Below are positions 53,496-62,002 of a stretch of 64,000 nt of DNA, one piece after another. Source of the DNA: RDXT01 sp033765305 (lineage in GTDB: Bacteria; Bacteroidota; Bacteroidia; J057); NCBI GenBank assembly GCA_033765305.1, contig JANRID010000052.1:24686-88685 (forward strand), written 5' to 3'. The notes below the pieces were generated by a model. That model searched no databases. It worked only from the letters and a program-made list of their open reading frames with translations, and was not told where the DNA came from. Positions within the stretch are counted from its first letter, which is position 1, and each line of letters starts with the position of its first letter. Made by a program: the position numbers and the translations under genes.

Positions 53496-54709
53496 AAGGC
53501 ATCCGCGCTCAGGCATTCCAGGCTGAACTTCGGATAGGCATCCCGGAAGGCCCGGTACAGTTTCGGGTCGAATGCGGCGGCATTCCACTTCACCTCGAAG
53601 GCCTTGCCTTGCCCGAACGATTCTTCCGCCACAAAATCGACTTCCTCCTGGGCACTGGTGCGCCAGTAATGGATCTGGTCCAGGGGATACTGATTCCGGA
53701 TTTGGAGGAATATGTAATTCTCGAGCAGGGCGCCTTTGTCAGGGCGTTCCGCTGCGGCTGTGAAGCGGTTCAGCAGGGCATTTCGCATGCCCAGATCGTG
53801 AAAATAGACCTTGGGCATTTTGGTCAGCTCTTTGCGAAGGTTCCGGAAAAACGGCCTAAGCAGGTGGATGTGGAAGCATTTCTGCAGAATATGCACATAC
53901 TGATCCACCGTTTTGGCATCCAGCCCCGCCGTGTTTGCCAGTTCCTGCTTGTTGAGCTGGCTTCCGGTCTGGTCGGCCAGCAGCTGAAACAGCAGGTAGA
54001 ACTTCAGTTCCTTCTCTACCCGGGACTCCATCAGGTCCCGTTTCACATAGGCGTTCTTCAGTTCTTCCAGCAGAAAGCGCTTGCCTGCGGGGTCCCGCTC
54101 ATCCGCCACAGCCGGATAGCCGCCATAGACGAGGTATTCAAGCCAGGCCGCCCGCAGGCGTTCCAGATCCGGAGCGCGGTACGCAGAATCGCTGCGCAGT
54201 CTCTCAAGCTGCCGGACCAGATCCGGTTCGCCCTGGAATTCCAGCAATTCGCTGAAAGAGAGCGGATACAGCTGAAAGATCCGCTTGCGTCCGGCCAGCG
54301 AGTCGGTGAAGTTCTGGTCGATGTAAAACGCGCTGCTGCCAGTCGCTACGATTTTCAGGTTCTGCTCATACTGATCGTACAGATATTTGAGCAGATGCGT
54401 GGCATCGGCTGCGTACTGCACTTCATCGACAAGCAAATACACAGGCTGCGGCTGGATTTGTCTGATGATCGGGGCTGGCCGCACATCCAGAAACTGCATC
54501 AGGCTGTCGGGGTGGGAAGATGCAGCTGCCAGCACACGGGGATCTTCCAGACTGAGATACGTTACAGGCTTGCCATCCCGGTGCAGGTGCTGATAGAGCT
54601 GGCGCAGCAGGGTGGTTTTTCCCACCTGACGCGCGCCGGTGATAATCGTATAGGCCTTTTGGGGCAGATGTTTCAGGAGGTCTGTGAACAGACGGCGCTG
54701 CCGGATCAT
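53468..54709 (-). CDS. AAA_14/DUF4143 ATP-binding protein
   Basis: 413 residues. The AAA core shows Walker A TGARQVGKTTLLRQ, Walker B YLLVDEVQYA and sensor region KIVATGSSAFYI. The arginine-rich motif AGRKRIFQLYPLSFSEL and the C-terminal DUF4143 nuclease-like domain follow (ALLENYIFLQIRN, IHYWRTSAQEEVDFVAEE, AFEVKW, an E-x-D/E-V-K pattern). Members are abundant, often mobile and poorly understood. Start ATG 54709; codons farther upstream run through the palindromic operator. It is flanked by two tandem palindromes that probably mediate autoregulation. Confidence 0.9.
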   Translation of the reverse strand: MIRQRRLFTDLLKHLPQKAYTIITGARQVGKTTLLRQLYQHLHRDGKPVTYLSLEDPRVLAAASSHPDSLMQFLDVRPAPIIRQIQPQPVYLLVDEVQYAADATHLLKYLYDQYEQNLKIVATGSSAFYIDQNFTDSLAGRKRIFQLYPLSFSELLEFQGEPDLVRQLERLRSDSAYRAPDLERLRAAWLEYLVYGGYPAVADERDPAGKRFLLEELKNAYVKRDLMESRVEKELKFYLLFQLLADQTGSQLNKQELANTAGLDAKTVDQYVHILQKCFHIHLLRPFFRNLRKELTKMPKVYFHDLGMRNALLNRFTAAAERPDKGALLENYIFLQIRNQYPLDQIHYWRTSAQEEVDFVAEESFGQGKAFEVKWNAAAFDPKLYRAFRDAYPKFSLECLSADAFYWGGAGAS

Positions 54710-54730
54710 ATTTTTTGATGCAAGATAGAT

Positions 54731-54788
54731 AAAACTGGAATATAATTCCAGTTTTATCCAGAGAAAACTGGAATGATATTCCAGCTTT
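54731..54788 (-). promoter_or_regulatory. Tandem palindromic operator upstream of the AAA ATPase
   Basis: Two 25-bp palindromes: aaaactggaat-ata-attccagtttt (54731-54755, perfect) and 54764-54788 with the same arms and one mismatched pair. Their centres are 33 bp apart, about three helical turns. The downstream TATCTTGC box (54722-54729 as gcaagata) suggests overlap with the promoter. Confidence 0.75.
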
Positions 54789-54813
54789 TTAAGCTGCAAG
54801 ACCTTTCCTCCGC

Positions 54814-56145
54814 TTACTTCTGCATCTCGATCTCCTTGAACCACACCTCCTTGCCGTCCTGGCTGTGGAGCGACATGCGCAGCTTGCGCGCATCGCGGGG
54901 GCCGCTGAGCTTCAGCATCCCGAAGTTGCGCTCGCCGTAATAGGAGCCCGGCACCCGCAGGGTATTTTTTTCCTTGGAGGCATCGTGCGTGCCGGAGGTG
55001 AGGGGCGAGGCGGTAAAATCGTAGATGGCGATCCCGTTGCGCTCGGTCACCGACAGCTCGGAATGGTGGCGGTCGCCGGTGAGGAATACCACATTTTTGA
55101 TACCTTCGCTGGCGATGGTCTGCAGGATCCGCTCGCGCTCTTCGGGGGCGATGGCCGCGTAATTTTCAAACTGCGCCACATCGTTGAGCACCTGGCCGCC
55201 GATGCAGACAAATTTCCAGCGCGCGGTGGAGCTCACCAGCGCATCGAGGAACCAGTCGAGCTGTTCTGCGCCGAGGATGCTGCGCGGAGCGGATTTCTGC
55301 TTGTTGGGGTCGCGGTGGTAGCGGTCGTCGAGGAGGAAAAACTGGGCATCGCCCCATTCAAAGGTGCTGGTGACGCCCCGCTGCCCGTTCACGCCGTAGG
55401 AGGGATTGCCCCAGAACAGCTGAAAGGCTTTGAGTGTCAGATCTTTGTCCCGGTAGGCGCGGTCACTGTCGTTGGGGCCGTAGTCGTGGTCGTCCCAGAT
55501 GGCGTAGTGGGCTGCGGAAGCGAGCAGCGGCTGGAGTTCGGGGATGTGGCGGGAATGGGTGTAGCGGTGGAGGATGCCGGTCCAGCTGTACCAGTCGGCT
55601 TCGCGCAGGTACATGTTGTCGCCGAGCCAGAGCATGAGGTCGGGCTGCTGGCGCTGAATCGCCTCGAAAATCGAGTATCCGCCGCCGTAGGGCTTGCCGG
55701 GGCGGTCGTAGGGCTCGTCGTTGATATAGGCGCAGCTGCCGAGGGCGATGCTGAGTTCGGGCGGATCGTTGCGCCACTGCCAGAGGGGCGGGGTCTGGAA
55801 GGTCATGTTGTAGGGGCGGACGGCTTCCTGGCCGTTGACGAAGACCTTGTAGGTGTAGGTGGTGCCGGGCTGCACCTGATCGGCTTTGAGGCGGGCGGTA
55901 TAGGCTTCCTGGAGGCCGGTGACATAGGTAGCGGTGCGGTACTTGGGCATATCGGGTCCGGCGCTGTACTCGAACTGCACGGTTGCCGGGCCGTTGGTCT
56001 GGACCCAGAGCATGACTTCGCGCATTTCGCAGTAGCCGACCATGGGGCCGGAGAGCAGCAGATCCTCCGCAGACGGGGTCTGGGCGAACGCTGCGGAACA
56101 TGCCAGCAGAAACAGGGCGCTTGCGGGCGTCAGTCGGAACATCAT
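54814..56145 (-). CDS. PhoD-like alkaline phosphatase/phosphodiesterase
   Basis: 443 residues from ATG 56145 with a signal peptide ending near AFAQ; ATG 56142 is equivalent. An N-terminal beta-sandwich (GYCEMREVMLWVQTNGPA) precedes the metallophosphatase core: GSCAYIND, LWLGDNMYLREADW, WDDHDYGPNDSD and LTGDRHHSE. These carry Asp/Asn/His ligands of the Ca/Fe PhoD site. It would release phosphate from phosphomonoesters or diesters outside the cytoplasm. The Tat twin-Arg motif common in PhoD is not seen. It diverges from the TonB receptor gene by 255 bp, where CATATTTG (56178-56185) is a weak promoter match. Confidence 0.92.
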   Translation of the reverse strand: MMFRLTPASALFLLACSAAFAQTPSAEDLLLSGPMVGYCEMREVMLWVQTNGPATVQFEYSAGPDMPKYRTATYVTGLQEAYTARLKADQVQPGTTYTYKVFVNGQEAVRPYNMTFQTPPLWQWRNDPPELSIALGSCAYINDEPYDRPGKPYGGGYSIFEAIQRQQPDLMLWLGDNMYLREADWYSWTGILHRYTHSRHIPELQPLLASAAHYAIWDDHDYGPNDSDRAYRDKDLTLKAFQLFWGNPSYGVNGQRGVTSTFEWGDAQFFLLDDRYHRDPNKQKSAPRSILGAEQLDWFLDALVSSTARWKFVCIGGQVLNDVAQFENYAAIAPEERERILQTIASEGIKNVVFLTGDRHHSELSVTERNGIAIYDFTASPLTSGTHDASKEKNTLRVPGSYYGERNFGMLKLSGPRDARKLRMSLHSQDGKEVWFKEIEMQK

Positions 56146-56400
56146 TTCGTTCGGGGTTAATGGGTGAATCCGGTGCGCAAATATGCGGTTCTTTCCGCTA
56201 CGCAGCATCAGGGATCTGCGCAGGGCGCGCAGGGCGCAGCGGCAGCGCTGACTTTGGTCATTTGCCGCCCGGCGATCCGCCCGTATTCTTGTCATCGGCA
56301 TTAAGATTCCCGATAGCGGTATTTTTTGGTTGCATCCCGCGCAGGAGAAGCGGAATTTTGTGCCTCAATCCTGCATCTAGCTTAGATTTCGCAGCATCCT

Positions 56401-58761
56401 ATGAGTTTCGCCATCCGTTTGTTACTGATTCTTTTTGCGGTATCGCTGCTGGCTCCGGGCCGGCTCGCTGCGCAGTCGCTCACCGGCACGGTGCGCGGCA
56501 CCGTGCACGACCGCTACACGCAGCGCCCGCTGGAGGCGGTGCAGGTGCAGGTGCTGCTGCCCGGCAGGCAGCTTGGGGCGCTGACCGACTCGCTGGGCCG
56601 CTTCCGCATCGAGGGCATTCCCGTGGGGCGCTACGATCTGAACTTCGAGCGCCGCGATTATCTGGCCTATACCCAGACCGGCGTGCTGATCGGCTCCAAC
56701 AAGGAAGTGCAGGTGGAAATCGCGCTCGAAGAGCGGATTTTCCAGATGAATACGGTCAACCTCTATCCGACGCGCCGCAAGGGCGCCGCCCGCAATGAAA
56801 TGGCAGCCCTCAGCGCCCTCTCGTTTGACGTGGAGGAGACCCGCAAATTCGCCGGCGGCCTGGACGACCCCACCCGCGTGGCCGGCAATTTCCCCGGCAT
56901 CGTGGCCAGCCAGTTTACCTCTGAGAACTTCATCTCCGTCCGCGGCAATTCGCCCCGCGGCCTGCTCTACCGCCTCGAAGGGATCGATATTCCCAATCCC
57001 AACCACTTCGCCCGCATCGGCAGCTCCGGCGGCACCTTCACCATCTTCAGCCAGCAGCTGCTGGCCAACAGCGATTTCTTCATTGGCGCCTTTCCGGCTG
57101 AGTACGGCAATGCCACCGCCGGGGTGTTCGACGTGCATTTCCGCAACGGCAACCACGAGCGCCGCGAATTTGCAGTGCAGGCTGGCGTGCTGGGCGTGGA
57201 CCTCGCCGCCGAAGGCCCGCTTTCGGCCCGCCGCCGCGGCTCCTACCTCGTCAATTACCGCTACGCGACCCTCAACTTCGCCAAGCACCTCATCGGCTAC
57301 ACCTCCGTGCCGACCTACCACGACCTGTCGTTCAAGATCAACCTGCCCACCGACAAGGCCGGCACCTTCAGCATCTTCGGCATTGCAGGCCTGAGCAACC
57401 GCCTCGTGTCCGAGCAGCGCGACTCCAGCCTGTGGACCCGCGACCTCGACCGCTTCCGCCTGCTGCTCCGCTCCGACATGGCGGCGATGGGCATTACCCA
57501 TACCTACCTCATCAAGGAGCGGACCCTGGTCAAATCCACTCTGCTGGGCGCCTTCAGCCTGCAGCGCGACAACAAGGACTATTTCGAGCTCGACGGCGTG
57601 CTCCGTCCGCGGGATTACAACGAATACACCCGCCAGCCGCTCAGCTTCACCACATCGGTCAAGCATACCTTCTCCCGCCGGCACACCAACAAGACCGGCG
57701 TCATCGTCAGCAGCACCTGGCACAAATATTTTGCCCAGATCTACGACTACGTCGAAAACCGCCAGGATCTCCTGGCCGACGAGCAGGACCGCACGCTCAC
57801 GGTGCAGGCCTATTCGCAGTCGCAGCTCCGGCTGAGCCCGAAATTCACCCTCAACGCTGGCCTGCACTACCTGTATTTTGACCTCACACGCGACCAGTCG
57901 CTGGAGCCGCGCCTGAGCCTGCACTGGCAGCTCGATCCGAGGCAGTCGCTGGCCTTCGGCTACGGCCTGCACAGCCGCATCGAGGATTACGGCACCTACG
58001 TCACGCGCCTGGAAGTCAACGGGCAGCCCATGCGGCCCAATCTGGATCTGGGCTTCCTGAAGACCCACCACCTCGTGCTCGGCTACGAAGCCATGCTCAG
58101 CGACCACCTCCGCTTCCGTTCGGAGGCTTATTACCAGCACCTCTTCGATGTGCCGGTGGAGGCCGAGGGCACCTATTCAGTCATCAACCTCAACGAGCTG
58201 GACCAGCTCCGCATCCTCGTCAACGGCGGCACGGCCCGCAACTACGGCCTGGACCTGGGCCTGGAGCGGTTCTCGCGCCGGGGCCTGTACTACCTGCTGA
58301 ATGCCAGCCTGTTCAATTCCACCTACACCGACATCCGCGGGCAGCGCCACAACTCGGCCTTCAACGGCAACTACAAGGGCCACCTGCTGATGGGCAAGGA
58401 ATTCCGCACCGGGCGCCGCCGCGGCGGCAACTCGATGCTCGGGGTGAATACCACCCTCTCGCTCATCGGCGGGCGCTACTACACGCCCGTGGACCTCGAA
58501 GCCTCGCGCCTGGCGCGGGAGACCGTGCTGGACGAGTCGCGGCCCTTCTCCGAGCAGGACCCTGCGCTGTTCATTGCGGATATTTCCATCACGCTGCACA
58601 CCAACAAGCCCCGCTACAGCGGCACCTGGGCCCTGCAGATCAAGAATATCTTCCAGAGCGCCGCGCCCGACTACCGCGAGTACGACGCCACGCTGGATCA
58701 GGTGGTGGAGCTGGCAGGAGCGGGATTTCTGCCGGTGATGAGCTACAAGATCGAGTTCTGA
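56401..58761 (+). CDS. TonB-dependent receptor with carboxypeptidase-regulatory N-domain
   Basis: 786 residues with a signal peptide (cleavage after LAAQ). A CarboxypepD_reg domain follows (GTVHDRYTQRPLEAVQVQV, GVLIGSNKEVQVEIALEERI), a plug (VEETRKFAGGLDDPTRVAGN, FISVRGNSPRGLLYRLEGID), and a 22-strand-type barrel ending in Phe (SYKIEF). RFSAGLDD-type plugs are common in Bacteroidota receptors. No SusD partner is adjacent. The divergent PhoD gene might suggest phosphate-ester uptake, but that is speculation. It converges on the lysoplasmalogenase gene with 13 nt between the stops. Confidence 0.93.
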   Translation: MSFAIRLLLILFAVSLLAPGRLAAQSLTGTVRGTVHDRYTQRPLEAVQVQVLLPGRQLGALTDSLGRFRIEGIPVGRYDLNFERRDYLAYTQTGVLIGSNKEVQVEIALEERIFQMNTVNLYPTRRKGAARNEMAALSALSFDVEETRKFAGGLDDPTRVAGNFPGIVASQFTSENFISVRGNSPRGLLYRLEGIDIPNPNHFARIGSSGGTFTIFSQQLLANSDFFIGAFPAEYGNATAGVFDVHFRNGNHERREFAVQAGVLGVDLAAEGPLSARRRGSYLVNYRYATLNFAKHLIGYTSVPTYHDLSFKINLPTDKAGTFSIFGIAGLSNRLVSEQRDSSLWTRDLDRFRLLLRSDMAAMGITHTYLIKERTLVKSTLLGAFSLQRDNKDYFELDGVLRPRDYNEYTRQPLSFTTSVKHTFSRRHTNKTGVIVSSTWHKYFAQIYDYVENRQDLLADEQDRTLTVQAYSQSQLRLSPKFTLNAGLHYLYFDLTRDQSLEPRLSLHWQLDPRQSLAFGYGLHSRIEDYGTYVTRLEVNGQPMRPNLDLGFLKTHHLVLGYEAMLSDHLRFRSEAYYQHLFDVPVEAEGTYSVINLNELDQLRILVNGGTARNYGLDLGLERFSRRGLYYLLNASLFNSTYTDIRGQRHNSAFNGNYKGHLLMGKEFRTGRRRGGNSMLGVNTTLSLIGGRYYTPVDLEASRLARETVLDESRPFSEQDPALFIADISITLHTNKPRYSGTWALQIKNIFQSAAPDYREYDATLDQVVELAGAGFLPVMSYKIEF

Positions 58762-58774
58762 GGCGGCGGCCTGC

Positions 58775-59521
58775 TCAGCTGCGCGCGGCCTGCCGGGGCT
58801 GGCGGTCCAGCAGCATGCCGGTCACCATGAGATACTGGGCGGCCATGTAGGTGGCCATGATCCAGGTTTTAGCGCCCTGGATGGGCAGCACCTCCGCGCC
58901 GAACCGGTCGATGGCGATCAGGCTGTCGGAGAGCACGAAGAGCAGCGAGCCCATGAAGACCCTTCCGAAACTGGCATCGGGCGCCTGCCGCCAGCGGCTG
59001 AGCGCAGCAGCCGACATGCTCAGCAGGACCGTTGCATAGGCGACGACGGGTATGGTCAGCGGTCCCAGCTCCGGATAGAGCAGCCCCAGCAGGCCCAGCC
59101 CGTAGCCGAGGTAAAACAGCAGAATCCAGGGCTTGCGCATCAGCAGACCGGGCGCTGCGGGCGCTTGCGGGCGGTAGGTATAGGCAGCGATCAAGGACCC
59201 CTGGGCCAGCAGAAAGGCGCCCAGTCCGGCGGGGAATGCCCATCCTGCCCGGTCGGGCAGCATCAGCAGCACATCGCCGGCCAGCGAGCACAGCAGCGCC
59301 GCCGTCATGCTGCTGCGGACGCGGCGGGGCAGGCCGCCGGCCTGCCGCAGGAAGAGCGCCAGCAGCGAAAGGACAATCAGCGGCTTGATGAGGTAATGCG
59401 CGAGCGGAACGCTGCGGATGAAGAAATTGGAGGCGAGCTCCGCTGCTGCAATGGCGGCAAATACCCTCGAAAATGCCCGGAACGGCTCGTGAGGATCGCC
59501 CCAGCTGACCTTGAATTGCAT
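58775..59521 (-). CDS. Lysoplasmalogenase (YhhN family)
   Basis: 248 residues from ATG 59521. About seven to eight membrane segments. Family signatures are LIKPLIVLSLLALFL, SLAGDVLLMLPD, AFLLAQGSLIAAY and MGSLLFVLSDSLIAIDRF with conserved acidic residues. The family cleaves the vinyl-ether or ether bond of lysoplasmalogens; bacterial members may have different ether or glycerol substrates. The N-terminus carries an extra polar segment before the first helix. It is divergent from the EF-G2 gene with 246 bp between. Confidence 0.88.
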   Translation of the reverse strand: MQFKVSWGDPHEPFRAFSRVFAAIAAAELASNFFIRSVPLAHYLIKPLIVLSLLALFLRQAGGLPRRVRSSMTAALLCSLAGDVLLMLPDRAGWAFPAGLGAFLLAQGSLIAAYTYRPQAPAAPGLLMRKPWILLFYLGYGLGLLGLLYPELGPLTIPVVAYATVLLSMSAAALSRWRQAPDASFGRVFMGSLLFVLSDSLIAIDRFGAEVLPIQGAKTWIMATYMAAQYLMVTGMLLDRQPRQAARS

Positions 59522-59767
59522 TGCTGAACGGGTACTTGGAAATACCTGCGGCGAATGAACCAAAAAAATAGGTGCTGCGCGCAACAAATCCCGGTTTTTT
59601 TTATATTACGAATCTTTCATCCCGGCAGCGCGCAGCCGCAGCGGGACGAGTTCTTTGCCAGCTTGCACCTCCGCCATCCCAGGAATTCTTCCGCCGGAAA
59701 CGCTTCCGCCTGCTTCAGGCGCCGGTTTTCCGGTGTTTGTCGTACCCCTTTTCTTACTCGCGAGCAT
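59522..59767. other. Divergent upstream region of lysoplasmalogenase and EF-G2
   Basis: No gene seen. It contains poly-T/A stretches (near 59565 and 59594) that could supply promoter elements, but no exact TAnnTTTG pair with correct spacing. Confidence 0.3.
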
Positions 59768-61888
59768 ATGAAACATTATTTCACCAGTGAAATCAAAAAT
59801 GTGGTGGTCGTCGGCAGCGCGAAAGCCGGCAAGACCACCCTCGTAGAACAGATGATGTTCGAAGGCGGTGTGATCAGCCGGATGGGCCGCACGGAAGATG
59901 GCAATACCATCTCCGATTTTCACGAACTCGAACTCGAGCGCAAAAACTCCATCTTCGCCTCGGTGATGCATACCGAATGGCGCGGCGCGAAGCTCAACCT
60001 CATCGATACGCCCGGCATGGATGATTTTGTCGGCGAGGTGGTGAGCTCCCTGCGCGTGTCCGATACGGCCCTTGTGGTGCTCAATGCCCAGCAGGGGGTA
60101 GAGGTCGGCGCCGAGATCGCCTGGCGCTATCTGGAGCGCTACCACAAGCCTTCCGTGCTCATTATCAATCAGGTAGATCATCCCAAAGCTGATTTCAACG
60201 CCACCGTCGAGCAGGCCCGCCAGCAGTTCGGCTCCGGAGTGGTGCTCATGCAGTATCCCTACAACCCCGGCGACGGATTCAACGCGATCATCGACCTGCT
60301 GAAAATGGTCATGTACCGCTTCCCCGCCGAAGGCGGCAAGCCCGAAAAACTCGACATCCCCGCCGAAGAGCGCGAGCGCGCCAATGAGCTGCACAATGCC
60401 CTGGTGGAGGCCGCAGCCGAGCACGACGACACCCTCATGGAGATGTACTTCGAGAAAGGGGAGCTGGACGAGGACGAAATGCGCAAAGGCCTCCGCCTCG
60501 GCATGCTCCGCCGCAAGATGTTTCCCGTGTTCTGCGTATCTGCCCGCCGCAACATGGGCAGCGGACGCCTCATGGGCTTCCTCGGCAACGTAGCCCCCAG
60601 CGCGGGCGATATGGGCCCCGAAAAAACCACCGACGGGCGCACCGTGGCCGTCAACGACAGCGAAACAACGCTGTTTGTGTTCAAAACGGTCAATGACAAG
60701 CATACCGGTTCGATGTCCTACTTCAAGGTCTGCTCCGGCGAGCTCTCCGTCGGCATGGAACTGATCAATATCCGCAACGAAGCCTCCGGCAAGATCAACC
60801 AGCTCTACGCCATCGACGGCAAAAACCGCCATCAGGTGAGCAAGCTGAGCGCCGGCGACATCGGTACGACGGTGAAGCTCAAGGACAGCCACGTCAACGA
60901 TACGCTGCGCACCCGCAACGACGGCGTGATGCTGGAGCCCATCGAGTTTCCCAGGCCCAAACTCCTCCAGGCCATCGAGCCGCTGAAGGCCGGCGACGAC
61001 GAAAAGCTTTCCCAGGCCCTCCTCAAGCTCAAGGACGGCGATCCGACGCTGTTTGCGGAATATTCCAAAGAAGTCAGGCAAACCATCGTGGGCGGGCAGG
61101 GCGAGCTGCACCTCCAGGTGGTGCTCTGGCTGCTGGAGCATCATCACGGCGTGGAGGCCCGCTACACAGACCCGCGCATTTCCTACCGCGAGACTATCCA
61201 GAAGCCGGCCGAAGGCAACTACAAGCATAAAAAGCAAAGCGGCGGCGCCGGCCAGTTTGCCGAAGTCTCGCTGCGCATCGCGCCCTATCACGAAGGCATG
61301 AGCGATCCGCCGGAGCTCAAGGTCAAAGACCGCCAGGAGCATCTTTTCCCCTGGGGCGGCAAGCTGGTGTTCTGCAACTGCATTGTAGGCGGCGTCATCG
61401 ACAACCGCTTCATGCCTGCCATCCTCAAAGGCATCCAGGAAGTGATGGAGGAAGGGCCGATCACCCATTCCCGCGCCCGCGACGTGGTGGTGTATGTCTA
61501 CGACGGCAAGATGCACCCGGTGGATTCGAACGAAATCTCCTTCAAGATCGCCGGCCAGCAGGCCTTCAAGACGGCCTTCCTGGCTGCCAGCCCCCGGCTC
61601 CTGGAGCCCATGTACCGCATCGAGGTGCTGGCGCCCGATTCCGCCACCGGCGAGATCATGACCGACCTGCAGGGCCGCCGCGCCGTCGTGGAAGGCATCT
61701 CGAACGAGGGGACCTATCAGAAGATCACCGCGCGTGTGCCGCTGGCTGAACTCAACCGCTACTCCACCACCCTGAGCGCGGTCAGCCAGGGCCGCGCGGT
61801 GTTCACGCAGGAATTTATCGAATATACCCTGGTGCCGATGGACATCCAGCAGCGCATCGCGCAGTCGGCGCAGCTGGAGCCCGCCTGA
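59768..61888 (+). CDS. Elongation factor G-like paralog (EF-G2 type)
   Basis: 706 residues with all five EF-G domains in order. G1 is intact (GSAKAGKTT, residues 16-24). However the catalytic switch-II His of DTPGH is Met84 (DTPGMDDF), the switch-I ERGIT is altered to ERKNS, and the NKxD specificity motif is NQVD (134-137). This matches the paralog known from Bacteroides as EF-G2, reported to support translocation without GTP hydrolysis. ATG 59768 fits the domain start. A terminator follows. The housekeeping fusA would lie elsewhere. Confidence 0.9.
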   Translation: MKHYFTSEIKNVVVVGSAKAGKTTLVEQMMFEGGVISRMGRTEDGNTISDFHELELERKNSIFASVMHTEWRGAKLNLIDTPGMDDFVGEVVSSLRVSDTALVVLNAQQGVEVGAEIAWRYLERYHKPSVLIINQVDHPKADFNATVEQARQQFGSGVVLMQYPYNPGDGFNAIIDLLKMVMYRFPAEGGKPEKLDIPAEERERANELHNALVEAAAEHDDTLMEMYFEKGELDEDEMRKGLRLGMLRRKMFPVFCVSARRNMGSGRLMGFLGNVAPSAGDMGPEKTTDGRTVAVNDSETTLFVFKTVNDKHTGSMSYFKVCSGELSVGMELINIRNEASGKINQLYAIDGKNRHQVSKLSAGDIGTTVKLKDSHVNDTLRTRNDGVMLEPIEFPRPKLLQAIEPLKAGDDEKLSQALLKLKDGDPTLFAEYSKEVRQTIVGGQGELHLQVVLWLLEHHHGVEARYTDPRISYRETIQKPAEGNYKHKKQSGGAGQFAEVSLRIAPYHEGMSDPPELKVKDRQEHLFPWGGKLVFCNCIVGGVIDNRFMPAILKGIQEVMEEGPITHSRARDVVVYVYDGKMHPVDSNEISFKIAGQQAFKTAFLAASPRLLEPMYRIEVLAPDSATGEIMTDLQGRRAVVEGISNEGTYQKITARVPLAELNRYSTTLSAVSQGRAVFTQEFIEYTLVPMDIQQRIAQSAQLEPA

Positions 61889-61905
61889 CCGGCACCGGCA
61901 TGGCC

Positions 61906-61938
61906 CGCCGCTTCCCCGCAACGGGAAGCGGCGTTTTT
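61906..61938 (+). terminator. Rho-independent terminator after EF-G2
   Basis: 11-bp stem cgccgcttccc / gggaagcggcg, 6-nt loop, then TTTTT. Confidence 0.92.
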
Positions 61939-61944
61939 CCTGGG

Positions 61945-61976
61945 TTGAACTTCCGGAGCCGGCGGCGTATGTTTGC
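61945..61976 (+). promoter_or_regulatory. Promoter of the glycosyltransferase gene
   Basis: TTG at 61945-61947 and an exact TAnnTTTG box (TATGTTTG) at 61969-61976, spacer 21 nt. It fixes the translation start downstream, at the TTG of 62003. Confidence 0.65.
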
Positions 61977-62002
61977 CGGGTCTTCATCAGCTTGGACCGG
62001 GT

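Noticed and set aside
50424..53588. A 1054-codon minus-strand frame covering pirin and Prc
   Set aside because: Both covered genes have complete catalytic motifs on the plus strand; this frame has none.
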